A stretch of 64,000 nt of DNA from Alsobacter metallidurans (GCF_014636935.1 NZ_BMES01000002.1:911421-975420); one strand, 5' to 3'. Numbered from the stretch's first letter, positions 34,143 to 43,006 are shown. A program made the numbers and translations. The notes: generated by a model not told the origin, from the sequence alone.

Positions 34143-35240
34143 ATGAGCAAGACCGGGATCGGCGTCATCGGCTGTGGCAACATCAGCCAGAAATACATGA
34201 CCGCGATGCGGCAATTCCCCAACATCGAGCTGCGCGCGGTGGCCGACATGCGCCAGTCCGTGGCGGACGTGCGCGGCCGCGAGTTCAACGTGCCGGCCAT
34301 GCGGGTGGACCAGTTGCTGAAGCGCGACGACGTCGAGATCGTCGTCAACCTGACGGTGCCGCTGGCCCATACCGACGTCAGCCTCGCGGTGCTGAACGCC
34401 GGCAAGCACGTGCATTCGGAAAAGCCGCTCGGCGTGAACGTCGCCGAGGCCCGCAAGGTGATGGACCTTGCGGCGCAAAAGAACCTGCGCGTCGGCTGCG
34501 CGCCCGACACCTTCCTGGGCGGCGGCCACCAGACCGCCCGCAAGCTCATCGACGACGGCGCCATCGGGACGCCGGTGGCTGGCTCGGCCTTCTTCATGTG
34601 CCCCGGCCATGAGCGCTGGCACCCCGCGCCCGGCTTCTACTACCTGCGCGGCGGCGGCCCGATGCTCGACATGGGCCCCTACTACATCACCGACCTGATC
34701 CAGCTGCTCGGCCCCATCGCGTCCGTGATGGGCTCGGTGTCGACGCCCCGCAAGGAGCGGCTGGTCACCAGCGAGCCGATGAATGGCGAGATGATCCCCG
34801 TGGAGGTCGCCACCCACGTGGCCGGCACGCTGGAATTCGTCTCGGGCGCGCTCGTCACCATCGCGATGAGCTTCGACGTGCCCAAGCACCGGCACACGCC
34901 CATCGAGATCTACGGCACGAAGGGCAGCATCCTGGTGCCCGATCCCAACCGCTTCGGCGGCGAGGTGCAGGTCGCCAAGCTCGGCGGCGACTTCGAGGCC
35001 ATGCCGACCACGCATGGCAACGCCGAGGGCGAATATCGCTCCATCGGGGTCGCCGACATGGCGGCCGCCATCCAGAACAACCGGCCGCACCGCGCCAGCG
35101 GCGCGCTGGCCCTGCACGCGCTGGAGGCCATGGAAGCGTTCCAGACCTCGTCCGACGAGGGACGGCGCGTGAAGCTCGAAACCATCGTGGAGCGCCCGGC
35201 CATGCTGCCGCCGGGCCTGCCCACCGGCCAGCTCGATTGA
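34143..35240 (+). CDS. Gfo/Idh/MocA-family NAD(P)-dependent oxidoreductase
   Basis: 365 residues. GVIGCGNISQKYM is the nucleotide-binding glycine motif, HVHSEKPLGVNVAEAR holds the catalytic Lys, and GGGPMLDMGPYYITDLIQ is the downstream active-site segment. No signal peptide, in contrast to the Tat-type relative at 11643. In operons with sugar importers and ThuA, these enzymes oxidise a sugar or inositol hydroxyl group to a keto form. The exact sugar is unknown. Confidence 0.9.
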   Translation: MSKTGIGVIGCGNISQKYMTAMRQFPNIELRAVADMRQSVADVRGREFNVPAMRVDQLLKRDDVEIVVNLTVPLAHTDVSLAVLNAGKHVHSEKPLGVNVAEARKVMDLAAQKNLRVGCAPDTFLGGGHQTARKLIDDGAIGTPVAGSAFFMCPGHERWHPAPGFYYLRGGGPMLDMGPYYITDLIQLLGPIASVMGSVSTPRKERLVTSEPMNGEMIPVEVATHVAGTLEFVSGALVTIAMSFDVPKHRHTPIEIYGTKGSILVPDPNRFGGEVQVAKLGGDFEAMPTTHGNAEGEYRSIGVADMAAAIQNNRPHRASGALALHALEAMEAFQTSSDEGRRVKLETIVERPAMLPPGLPTGQLD

Positions 35241-35244
35241 GGAC

Positions 35245-35892
35245 ATGACCATGCGGACTGCAATGATCGTCTGGGGCGGATGGGCGGGCCACGACCCCGA
35301 CCTCTGCGCCTCCATGATCCGGGGCTGGCTGAAGCGCGAAGGCTTCGAGGTGCGGGTCGAGACCAAGACCGAGGTCTTCCTCGACCCCGCCATCAAGGAC
35401 TACTCGCTGATCATCCCGATCTACACGATGGCGAAGATCGAGAAGCCCGAGGCCGCCGCCTTGTGCGAGGCCGTGAAGGGCGGCGTCGGCCTCGCCGGCC
35501 ACCACGGCGGCATGGGCGACGCCTTCCGGGAGGCCGTGGACTACCAGTTCATGTGCGGCGGCCAGTGGGTCGCGCATCCGGGCAACATCATCGACTACAA
35601 GGTCGACGTGACCCGGCCGGACGATCCCATCATGGCCGGCATCGAGAGCTTCGAGCACCGCTCCGAGCAATATTACATGCATGTCGACCCGGCGAACGAA
35701 GTGCTGGCGACCACCACCTTCACGGGCGAGCATGCGCCCTGGATCGACGGCGTCGTCATGCCGGTGGTGTGGAAGAAGCGCTTCGGCCAGGGCCGCGTGT
35801 TCTATTCGGCGCTCGGCCACCGGGCCTACGAGCTTGACGTGCCGGAGATTCGCACGCTCATGACGCGCGGTTTCCTGTGGGCCGCACGCTGA
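35245..35892 (+). CDS. ThuA-domain protein (trehalose-utilisation type, glutamine-amidotransferase-like fold)
   Basis: 215 residues, starting four nt after the dehydrogenase stop. ThuA features: VWGGWAGHDPDLCASMIRGW, LIIPIYTMAKIEKPE, GVGLAGHHGGMGDAFREAV, HPGNIIDYKVDV and GRVFYSALGHRAYEL. In rhizobia ThuA acts with ThuB, a dehydrogenase of the Gfo/Idh type, in forming or using 3-keto disaccharides, so the pairing here is meaningful. The same activity is inferred, not shown. Confidence 0.9.
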   Translation: MTMRTAMIVWGGWAGHDPDLCASMIRGWLKREGFEVRVETKTEVFLDPAIKDYSLIIPIYTMAKIEKPEAAALCEAVKGGVGLAGHHGGMGDAFREAVDYQFMCGGQWVAHPGNIIDYKVDVTRPDDPIMAGIESFEHRSEQYYMHVDPANEVLATTTFTGEHAPWIDGVVMPVVWKKRFGQGRVFYSALGHRAYELDVPEIRTLMTRGFLWAAR

Positions 35893-35896
35893 CGTC

Positions 35897-36940
35897 ATGA
35901 CCGAGCACCGCCTTCTCCGCCGATCGACCCTCGAGGACGTCGCCCGCGAGGCCGGCGTCTCGCTGGCCACGGCCGACCGGGTGGTGCATCGGCGTGACGG
36001 CGTGCGCGAGAAGACGATCCGCCGGGTCGAGGCCGCGATCGCCAAGCTGGGCTACCGGCCCAATGCGGCGGCCGCGAGCCTGTCGCGCAACAAGACCTGG
36101 CGTTTCGCCTTCATGCTGCCGGCCAACTCCAACGCGTTCATCGCCAACCTGGCCGAGCAGGTGGAGCGCACCTCCGACTGGCTGACCGGGCAGAACGGCT
36201 TCATCGACGTGATGCGGGTCGACGTGTTCGACCCCGTGACGCTCGCCAAGGCGCTGTGGGACCTGCCGGCCGTGTACGAGGGCGTCGCCGTGGTGGCGCT
36301 CGACGACGCCCGCGTGCGCGCCGCCATGGACGACCTCGTGGCGCGCGGCGTCCACGTCGTCACGCTGGTGTCGGACGCGCCGGGATCGCGCCGGGCAAAC
36401 TATGTGGGGATCGACAACCCCGCCGCCGGCCGCACCGCCGGCTCGCTGATGGGGCGCTTTCTGCGCGGCCAGAAGGGCTTCGTCGGCATCATCACCGGCT
36501 CGCTCTCGCTGCGCGACCATGCCGAGCGGCATTTCGGGTTCCGGCAAGTCCTCTCGGCCGAGTACCCGGATCTTGTCGGCCTGCCGCCCGCAGAGGGCCG
36601 CGACGACAGCGCCCGCAATCACGAGATCGCCCGCGCCCTGCTGGCGCAGCATCCGGACCTCGTCGGGATCTACAACGCCGGGGCGGGAAACGAGGGCATC
36701 GCGGCGGCGCTGCGGGAAGCTGGCGCCGGCCGCGACATCGTCTGGATCGCGCACGAACTGACCGGCGACACCCGCCGGCTGCTGCTGGAAGGCACAATCG
36801 CGGCCATCATCAACCAGGATCCCGGCCACGAGGCCCGCTCGGCCGCCCGCATCCTGCTGGCGCTCTGCACCGGGCAACTGATCTATCCCGACCAGGAACG
36901 CATCCGGATCGAGATCTTCCTGCGGGACAATCTGAACTGA
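35897..36940 (+). CDS. LacI-family transcriptional regulator of the sugar operon
   Basis: 347 residues. The helix-turn-helix is TLEDVAREAGVSLATADRVV with VRRV-like hinge AIAKLGYRPNAAAASLSRNK. The periplasmic-binding-protein-like effector domain starts at about residue 65 (FAFMLPANSNAFIANLAEQV). Resembles regulators that sense sugars or amines. It is the last gene of the operon, four nt after thuA, so it probably regulates its own synthesis through an operator near 30950. Confidence 0.9.
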   Translation: MTEHRLLRRSTLEDVAREAGVSLATADRVVHRRDGVREKTIRRVEAAIAKLGYRPNAAAASLSRNKTWRFAFMLPANSNAFIANLAEQVERTSDWLTGQNGFIDVMRVDVFDPVTLAKALWDLPAVYEGVAVVALDDARVRAAMDDLVARGVHVVTLVSDAPGSRRANYVGIDNPAAGRTAGSLMGRFLRGQKGFVGIITGSLSLRDHAERHFGFRQVLSAEYPDLVGLPPAEGRDDSARNHEIARALLAQHPDLVGIYNAGAGNEGIAAALREAGAGRDIVWIAHELTGDTRRLLLEGTIAAIINQDPGHEARSAARILLALCTGQLIYPDQERIRIEIFLRDNLN

Positions 36941-36964
36941 AAAGGCTCAACGCTCAGTCTCACC

Positions 36965-37042
36965 GTCATTGCGAGCGAGAGCGAAGCAATCCAGCTGACG
37001 CCGGACGTTAGGTCTGGATTGCTTCGCTGCGCTCGCACTGAC
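36965..37042. repeat. Dispersed palindromic element after the sugar operon
   Basis: GTCATTGCGAGCGAGAGCGA, then AAGCAATCCAG, pairs with CTGGATTGCTTCGCTGCGCT, then CGCACTGAC, ending at 37042. It lies between converging genes and may serve as a terminator. Confidence 0.8.
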
Positions 37043-37136
37043 GGCAGGGCAACGATAGGCTCGGGAGCGCGGCCGAGCGATCGCCAAGATGGCGATTGCT
37101 CTTGCCCGGTTGCGAGAGCGAGCCGCTGTCCGGGCG

Positions 37137-37679
37137 TTAGATCACCGGCGCGGCCGGTGTGGCCGGCATGGCAGGCGCCGCGCCCGTTCCGGCCAGCGCG
37201 GCCAAGATCTCCGCCATGGTGGCCTTTTCGGCGTCGCTGACCTTCACGCCGCCAAAGCCCAGGAACCCGCCCTCGTTGCCGGCTTCGGCCGCCTTCAGGG
37301 CGACGTGGTTCAGCCAAGCCTTGAAGGCGGGAGCATCCTCGGGCGCCTTGGCGTCGAGGATCTGGGCAATCGAGCGGAGCTCCTGAAGCGCCCTACCCTT
37401 GTACTCGGAAATCTGGCCGCCCTTGAACTGCGACTGCATCCAGTCGCGCGCCGCGGTCCGCGTGTCGGAATTCGCAATGTCGTCCGCCACCGCCTTCACG
37501 AGCGGGTTGGCGTTGGCGTCCTGTTTGGCTTCCAGCAACGCCCAGCCGCCCGACATAGCCTCCTTCAGGAGCCCCCATAGCCCGCTCGGCTCGGCCGCCG
37601 TGATGGCGAGGCCGGTCAGCATCGGGCTGGCGACGACGCGTGCCCATTCCTCAGGTGTGAAGCTTGCCTTGCTGGCCAT
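37137..37679 (-). CDS. Conserved hypothetical protein, 180 aa
   Basis: The ATG at 37679 is preceded by a strong GAGGGAGGA ribosome site. I do not recognise a family. The protein is soluble and mostly helical, starting MASKASFTPEEWARVVASPM; the segments GLAITAAEPSGLWGLLKEA, ARDWMQSQFKGG and GGFLGFGGVKVSDAEKATM are followed by a Pro/Ala-rich tail. No signal peptide or membrane segment. It stands alone, convergent with the LacI gene and followed upstream by the SGNH hydrolase gene in the same direction with a 99-nt gap. Confidence 0.75.
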   Translation of the reverse strand: MASKASFTPEEWARVVASPMLTGLAITAAEPSGLWGLLKEAMSGGWALLEAKQDANANPLVKAVADDIANSDTRTAARDWMQSQFKGGQISEYKGRALQELRSIAQILDAKAPEDAPAFKAWLNHVALKAAEAGNEGGFLGFGGVKVSDAEKATMAEILAALAGTGAAPAMPATPAAPVI

Positions 37680-37778
37680 GACGTCCTCCCTCGAACCCGC
37701 CTCAATGGCCCGAACGCGGCATGGTTCCACGCCGGCCAGTCACGGCGCGGGAGACGCAGGACGATCGCAGGCGTGGGC

Positions 37779-38549
37779 CTATTGGACGGTCTGGGCCGGC
37801 TGGGCGCTGGCCATCGGGCCGGCCGTGGCGGCGGCGTCCGCAATGACGCCCGCGAGCTTCTGCGCCAGGCAGGCGTATCCGGCGTCGTTCATGTGAAAGC
37901 GGTCGGGCGCAAGCGCGGCTTCGAGCCGCTCGGCGCCGCCGGCGTCCACCCAGGCCTGCATCATGTCGTGGCGATGAAACACCGGCACGCGCGCGGCGGC
38001 GGCCTCCTCGCGCACGGCGGCCACGAAGGCGCGGTAGCGGCGGCCGTCCTTGATGGCAGGGAAATATTGCTGGTCGATGATCATCAAACCGAGCCCGGCG
38101 TTGCGCACCGTCGCGATGCCCTCGCGCAGCATGTCGCGGAACGGGCCGACCTCTCCGCCTGCCAGGGCGTCGTTGGTGCCGACCTGCCAGAGCACGAGAT
38201 CGAAGCCGCCGTCGGCCACGGCCGACCGGAGACGCGCGAGCGTCGCGTCGGCTTTCTCGCCGCCGATGCCGGCGTTCACGACCGTGACGGGCGCGCCCGG
38301 GATGCGGCGCGCGAGCTCTCCCTGAAGCTGCGCCGGATAGCTGAACTGAGGCGACGTGGCGCCGACGCCCTCCGTCGACGACGAGCCGATGGCCAACACG
38401 CGCAGGGGCGCCCCAGCGGCGCGATCGGCCTGGACGCGGGAGAGGCGCAAGGGATCGGAGAAGTTCTGCGCGCCGCAGGGAATCGACCCGGCCTCAGCGG
38501 CTCCGCAGAGCGCCAGGCACATGAGAACCACCGTCGTCGCGAGCTTCAA
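37779..38549 (-). CDS. Exported SGNH/GDSL-type hydrolase
   Basis: 256 residues with a signal peptide, MKLATTVVLMCLALCGAAEA. All four SGNH blocks are present: nucleophile Ser in LAIGSSSTEGVG, Gly in NAGIGGEKA, Asn in WQVGTNDALA and the Asp-His pair in APDRFHMNDAGY. A periplasmic esterase, perhaps a deacetylase of polysaccharide or glucan. It is divergent from opgC, with a palindrome between, which suggests joint work on glucan substituents. Confidence 0.87.
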   Translation of the reverse strand: MKLATTVVLMCLALCGAAEAGSIPCGAQNFSDPLRLSRVQADRAAGAPLRVLAIGSSSTEGVGATSPQFSYPAQLQGELARRIPGAPVTVVNAGIGGEKADATLARLRSAVADGGFDLVLWQVGTNDALAGGEVGPFRDMLREGIATVRNAGLGLMIIDQQYFPAIKDGRRYRAFVAAVREEAAAARVPVFHRHDMMQAWVDAGGAERLEAALAPDRFHMNDAGYACLAQKLAGVIADAAATAGPMASAQPAQTVQ

Positions 38550-38575
38550 AACTGCGCCCCCAGCCGTTTAACCGG

Positions 38576-38592
38576 GTGTGACTTAAACACAC
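38576..38592. promoter_or_regulatory. Palindrome GTGTG-N7-CACAC in the SGNH/opgC divergent gap
   Basis: GTGTGACTTAAACACAC is perfectly palindromic in its arms and lies between two divergent starts (38549 and 38758). A binding site shared by both genes is possible; no regulator gene is adjacent. Confidence 0.3.
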
Positions 38593-38757
38593 GGACCTGA
38601 ACGCCTGCTGAACAAAGCGCAGGGCCTTAGGGAATCGGTAACCAGCGTATGACGAGGAATTGATCTGACGGGCCGCAAGCCCGACGCAATTTTCGCGCAC
38701 TCATACGTTGAGCCGCGTCGCCCCCGCTCGAACGGCCCCGCCCGGACAGGCACGAAG

Positions 38758-39879
38758 ATGCAAAGCCCCGACCGATTCCTCGCCATCGACGCCCTGCGCG
38801 GCCTCGCGCTGGTGACGATCTTCATCAACCACGTGCCGGGCACGATCTTTGAGCGTTTGACGCACAAGAACTTCGGCCTGTCTGATTCGGCGGAGATTTT
38901 CGTGCTGCTGGCGGGCGTGGGCGCCGCGCTGGCCTACCTGCGTCCGTTCCGCGCCGGAGACGCCGCGCGCCAGATCTTCCGCATGGTGGTGCGGGCCGTG
39001 CAGATCTACGCCGCGCACCTCGTCGTGCTGGTGGTCTGCGGCGCGATCGTGGCCGCGGCGGCGCTGTCCTACCATGACCCGCGCATTCTCGAGGCCATGA
39101 ACTTCGAGACGGTGGCGTCCTCGCCGACCGAGAGCCTGCTCGGCATTGCGACGCTCGGGCTGCAGCCGTCCTACCTCAACATCCTGCCGCTCTACGTGGT
39201 GCTGCTGTTGATGGCGCCGGCCCTGATCGCCCTGGTCGCGCACAAGCCGCGCCTCGCCCTGCTGTTCTCGGCTGGCGTTTATTTGGCGGCCCAGTTCGGC
39301 GCGGTTCCGCCGAGCTATCCGCAGGAGAACGCCTGGTTCTTCAATCCTTTCGCGTGGCAATTGCTGTTCGTGATCGGCCTGTGCGCCGGCGCGGCGCTTG
39401 TGGAGCGTCGGCCGATCCGCCGGCCGGGCTGGGTGCTGCCGCTCTGCATGGCCTATCTGGCCGCCGGCCTCGCGTGGAAGCAGCTGGAGTTTTATCCGGA
39501 AGGCGTGCCCGGCCTGCCGCGCTTCCTGTGGGACGACGACAAGCACCTCCTCTCGGTCCCGCGCCTCGTGCACGTGCTGGCGCTGGCCTGGGTGGTGACG
39601 GCCCTGCCGCTGGAGCGCTGGCTGCGCCGGGCTCCCGCGCTGGCCCCCCTCGGATGGATGGGGCGCAATTCTTTGGTTGTTTTCTCGATCGGCACTATCC
39701 TGGCCATCGGCGGGCAGGTCCTGCGCATCATCGGCGCGGGCGACCCCAGCCTCGACGTGGCGATCATCGGCCTCGGCCTCGCGCTGCAGGTTGGTTTGGC
39801 ATGGGCTCTGGAATGGAACCGTTCGGGTCTGAAGCCGCAACGCGTCGAAGCCGGCGCGCCGGTCTCGGCGCAGCGTTAG
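38758..39879 (+). CDS. opgC: OpgC-like membrane protein (glucan/polysaccharide acyl or succinyl transfer)
   Basis: 373 residues with about ten membrane helices. OpgC_C features: FLAIDALRGLALVTIFINHV, FGLSDSAEIFVLLAGVGAAL, SYLNILPLYVVLLLMAP, NPFAWQLLFVIGLCAGAAL and SVPRLVHVLALAWVV. OpgC proteins add succinyl groups to osmoregulated periplasmic glucans. The substrate in this organism is not proven. The downstream SGNH-like gene overlaps its 3' end, so the two are translated together. Confidence 0.9.
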   Translation: MQSPDRFLAIDALRGLALVTIFINHVPGTIFERLTHKNFGLSDSAEIFVLLAGVGAALAYLRPFRAGDAARQIFRMVVRAVQIYAAHLVVLVVCGAIVAAAALSYHDPRILEAMNFETVASSPTESLLGIATLGLQPSYLNILPLYVVLLLMAPALIALVAHKPRLALLFSAGVYLAAQFGAVPPSYPQENAWFFNPFAWQLLFVIGLCAGAALVERRPIRRPGWVLPLCMAYLAAGLAWKQLEFYPEGVPGLPRFLWDDDKHLLSVPRLVHVLALAWVVTALPLERWLRRAPALAPLGWMGRNSLVVFSIGTILAIGGQVLRIIGAGDPSLDVAIIGLGLALQVGLAWALEWNRSGLKPQRVEAGAPVSAQR

Positions 39880-40577
39880 CCGCGGCCGCGCTCGCCGCCG
39901 CGCTGCTGCTCGGCGGCGCGTCCGCGCGGGCCGAGGTTTCGCCCCGGTGCCGCGTCCCGGACGTCTACCTGTCCATGGCGGCGGACCTGAAGCGCACGGA
40001 GCGCCTCATCGACCGCGCCACGCCCGTGCGCGTCATGGTGCTTGGTCCGGAGATCGGCGGCGCGGCCATGCCGGAACGCCGCCGCGCCCGCCTGCACCAG
40101 GAACTTGCGCGCCGGCTCCCGGCCACCAATTTCGAGTTCGTGGACGACAGCGCCCCTTCCGGCCTTGTGGAGGATGACTTCAACGCCATTCGGTCGGCCG
40201 CCGCGCGCGTGGAGCCCGACCTGGTGATCTGGCAGGTCGGCGGCGCCGACGCGCTCGCGTCCACGGACGCCGAGGAATTCGGCAAGCGCCTCGCCGACGC
40301 CGCCAAGTGGATGAAGGAGCGCAACATCGACCTCATCCTGGTCGACCCGCCCTTCGTGCCGCGCGTGCGTCACGAGCAGCTCTACTGGCGGATCGTGGGC
40401 AAGATCCGCGAAGTGACGGACCGCGCCCGCCTCAATTTGTTCCAGCGCTACGCGGCTATGCAATTCCTCGACTTCGAGCGCCAGAAGCTCAAGGAGGAGC
40501 CCACAGACGCCAACTCCCGCCGGGTCTGCATGGCCGAGCTCGTGGCCGAAGCCATCGCCAAGGCGGCGACGCGCTGA
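39813..40577 (+). CDS. Degenerate SGNH-like exported protein overlapping opgC
   Basis: 254 residues from ATG 39813 (39801 also possible); the gene starts 67 nt inside opgC in another frame. Signal peptide TRRSRRAGLGAALAAAALAA, ending near ARAE. The fold follows the active SGNH protein at 37779 (DLVIWQVGGADALAS against DLVLWQVGTNDALAG), but block I reads VLGPEIGG without the nucleophile Ser, block III lacks the Asn, and no DxxH is seen near the end (SRRVCMAELVAEA). It is probably catalytically inactive and may bind the same polymer or assist OpgC. Confidence 0.8.
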   Translation: MEPFGSEAATRRSRRAGLGAALAAAALAAALLLGGASARAEVSPRCRVPDVYLSMAADLKRTERLIDRATPVRVMVLGPEIGGAAMPERRRARLHQELARRLPATNFEFVDDSAPSGLVEDDFNAIRSAAARVEPDLVIWQVGGADALASTDAEEFGKRLADAAKWMKERNIDLILVDPPFVPRVRHEQLYWRIVGKIREVTDRARLNLFQRYAAMQFLDFERQKLKEEPTDANSRRVCMAELVAEAIAKAATR

Positions 40578-40604
40578 CGCGGGAGGCCGAAGGAGAGTGG
40601 GCGT

Positions 40605-41456
40605 TCATGCGCGCCGGATCACCACCTCGAGATACTCCGACTCCACCACCAGCGCGCCGTCCGTGGCGCGGTTGAACGCCTCGATCAGCGCCATGATGTC
40701 GGCCGCCAGCGCCTCCTGTCCGGCCGGGTCCAGCGCCCCGAACGCCTTCAGCACCGGCCCGTACCAGGTGCGGAACACCTCAAGCCAATGCGCGGGCGAC
40801 CGGTAGCGGAACGCAAAGGTCTTAGGCGTCGCGCGGATCTCGGCTGCGCCGGCTCCGAACTGCTCTTCGAGCCACGCGACCCGGCCCCAATTGGCGGGCG
40901 GACAGGCTCCGGGCGGTGGCGGGACGCGCTTTCCGATGGTCGCGAACAGGCGGCCAATGAACCCATCGGGCGTCCAGTTGGCCATGCCGATCCGACCGCC
41001 TGGGCGAACGACCCGCAGGAGCTCCGCCGCGGCGGCCGAGTGATCGGCCGTGAACATCACGCCGAACGTCGACAGGACCACGTCGAATGACGCCGCGTCG
41101 AAGGGCAGCGCTTCGGCGTCTGCGGTCTCCACCCGCAGCGGCAGGCCCTCCGCCGCCGCGCGGGCCAGCGCACGTTCCAGCAGGGCCGGCACGTAGTCCG
41201 TGGCGGTCACGTCCGCGAAGCGGCGCGCCGCCGCCAGCGAGGCGTTGCCGTTGCCGGCCGCCACGTCCAGCACGCGCTCGCCGGCCCGCAGGTCCACGGC
41301 TTCGCAGAGCGTCTCGCCGACGATTTGCAGCGTTGTTCCGACGATGGCGTAATCCCCCGAAGCCCAAGTCGCCTGCTGCCGGGCCTTCAAGGCCGAAAGA
41401 TCCACCGATGGAGCCGCGGGCGTCATCGCCGGAGAGGGAGCTGTGAGCGTCGACAT
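40605..41456 (-). CDS. Class I SAM-dependent methyltransferase (UbiE/ubiquinone type)
   Basis: 283 residues; the ATG at 41456 has an ideal AGGAGGT site and replaces a longer frame from 41537. SAM-binding motif I is RVLDVAAGNGNASLAAARRF; motif II region TADAEALPFDAASFDVVLS; motif III LLRVVRPGGRIGMANWTPDG. Methyltransf_11-like, soluble. The methyl acceptor is unknown. Divergent from the LuxR-TolB-TPR regulator with 131 bases between, a pairing that suggests control by that regulator. Confidence 0.88.
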   Translation of the reverse strand: MSTLTAPSPAMTPAAPSVDLSALKARQQATWASGDYAIVGTTLQIVGETLCEAVDLRAGERVLDVAAGNGNASLAAARRFADVTATDYVPALLERALARAAAEGLPLRVETADAEALPFDAASFDVVLSTFGVMFTADHSAAAAELLRVVRPGGRIGMANWTPDGFIGRLFATIGKRVPPPPGACPPANWGRVAWLEEQFGAGAAEIRATPKTFAFRYRSPAHWLEVFRTWYGPVLKAFGALDPAGQEALAADIMALIEAFNRATDGALVVESEYLEVVIRRA

Positions 41457-41522
41457 GAAGACCTCCTGTGGTGAAAGCCTCCGGAGCGTGCCTTTCGCCA
41501 CTGCGCGCCGCCATAGGGCCGG

Positions 41523-41536
41523 TGCAGTATTCTGCA
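41523..41536. promoter_or_regulatory. Palindrome TGCAG-N4-CTGCA in the methyltransferase/regulator gap
   Basis: TGCAGTATTCTGCA lies 67-80 nt before the methyltransferase start and 52-65 nt before the regulator start. Further TGCA pieces (CTGCAATTG, CCTGCACCTGCAG) follow. A LuxR-type site is possible. Confidence 0.3.
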
Positions 41537-41587
41537 TCCTGCAATTGATGTAGTTTGCGCCTGCACCTGCAGTCGGAACGGAGAGCG

Positions 41588-42991
41588 ATGGACGCGCTGA
41601 GCCGACGTGAAGCTGAGATCGCCCGCGCCTATGCGGACGGGGCGAGCCACCGGGCGATCGGCGAGACGCTGTTCATCGCGCCCTCGACGGTGCGGACCCA
41701 TGTTGCGACGATCTACCAGAAGCTGGGCGTCTCCTCGAAGCTCGAGCTCGCCCGGGCCCTGGGGTCGCTGGGCGGAGCCGCCTCGGCCGCGACGCCGCCC
41801 GCCGCCGTCGAACACCGGCGCGCCCTGGCGATCATGCCCTTCCGGGCGCAGCAGCCGGCGGAGCGCAACGTCGCGGCCGGCCTCGTCCAAGACGTGATCA
41901 CCCGGATTTCGAAGCTGCGCTGCATTCACGTCATCGCCCGCGGGACGTGCTTCGCCCTGGACGAGAGGGGCGTGCGCGGCCGTGAGGCCGCCGAGTTGCT
42001 GGGTGTGGACTATCTGGCGTCCGGCGAGCTCACGCGGGCCGGCGGCGCGCTGCGGGTGTCGGTGGAGCTCAGCGACTGCTCGCGCGACGAGGCGATCTGG
42101 GCCGAGAGCTTCGAGTTCAGCGCCGACGACATGCTGCTTGCGCTTGAGCGGATCGGCGACAGCATCGTCGGCGCGGTCACGGCCGGCATCGAGATGGCCG
42201 AACGCAACCGGGCTCTGCTCAAGAGCCCCCAATCGCTCGACGCCTGGGAGAGCTTTCACCGGGGCGTCTGGCACATGTTCCGTTTCACGGCGGCGCACAA
42301 TGCACGGGCACAGGAGCTGTTTCGCCGCTCGGTGGCGCTCGATCCCACCTTCGCGCGCGCCCATGCGGGCCTGTCCTTCACGCATTTCCAGAACGCGTTT
42401 CTGCTACGGCCGGAACACCGCGACGACGAGGTCGCCCGCGCGCTGGAGGCGGCAGGCGAGAGCATCATCGCGGACAACCGCGATCCCACCGCGCACTGGG
42501 CCCTTGGCCGCGCGCTCTGGCTAAAAGGCGAGCACAGCGAGGCCGCGGCGGCGCTTGACGCCTCCGTCGAGCTGAGCCCGAACTTCGCCATGGGGCACTA
42601 CTCGCTCGCCTTCGTGAACAGCCAGTCCGGGAATCCCGAGGACGCGATCCGGTCAGCCGATCAATCGCACCGGCTCAGCCCGTTCGACCCGCTGTTGTTC
42701 GGCTTCCTCGGCGCGCGCGCGATGGCGCTGTTTCGCCTCGGCGACTACGGGCAGGCGGCCGACGCGGCGCTGCGGGCGGCGGCGCGCCCGAACGCCCATG
42801 TGCACATCCAGGCGATCGCCGCTATGTGCCTCGCGGGGGCCGGACGCCTCGAGGAAGGCCGCCGCAAGGTCGCCGACATCCGGGCGATCTCTCCGGCCTA
42901 CAGCTGCGATGATTTTCTGGTCGCGTTTCGCTTCCCGCCGGCCGATGGCGTCGCGTTCAGCCGCGCCGCGGCCCGCATCGCGTTCACGTGA
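41588..42991 (+). CDS. LuxR-type regulator with TolB-like and TPR domains
   Basis: 467 residues from the ATG at 41588 (GGAGAG upstream; the 11 codons before are not supported). Residues 1-60 are a LuxR helix-turn-helix (LSRREAEIARAYADGASHRA, then APSTVRTHVATIYQKLGV). Residues 80-200 form the TolB/FlgO-like domain seen in CadC-like and cyclase regulators (RALAIMPFRAQQ; GREAAELLGVDYLASGELTR; DEAIWAESFEF). The rest is TPR (AQELFRRSVALDPTFARAHA; AAAALDASVELSPNFAMGHY). An N-terminal DNA-binding domain without a receiver points to ligand or protein sensing through the TPRs. Confidence 0.85.
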   Translation: MDALSRREAEIARAYADGASHRAIGETLFIAPSTVRTHVATIYQKLGVSSKLELARALGSLGGAASAATPPAAVEHRRALAIMPFRAQQPAERNVAAGLVQDVITRISKLRCIHVIARGTCFALDERGVRGREAAELLGVDYLASGELTRAGGALRVSVELSDCSRDEAIWAESFEFSADDMLLALERIGDSIVGAVTAGIEMAERNRALLKSPQSLDAWESFHRGVWHMFRFTAAHNARAQELFRRSVALDPTFARAHAGLSFTHFQNAFLLRPEHRDDEVARALEAAGESIIADNRDPTAHWALGRALWLKGEHSEAAAALDASVELSPNFAMGHYSLAFVNSQSGNPEDAIRSADQSHRLSPFDPLLFGFLGARAMALFRLGDYGQAADAALRAAARPNAHVHIQAIAAMCLAGAGRLEEGRRKVADIRAISPAYSCDDFLVAFRFPPADGVAFSRAAARIAFT

Positions 42992-43006
42992 CCTGCCGGA
43001 GCCCCC

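Noticed and set aside
37137-37679. Assignment of the 180-aa protein to a named family
   Set aside because: Only general similarity to helical proteins of unknown function could be argued, so no function is given.
38576-38592. TGTGACTTAAACACAC as a CRP-type site
   Set aside because: The right half reads CACAC and not TCACA at the required spacing; kept only as a generic palindrome.
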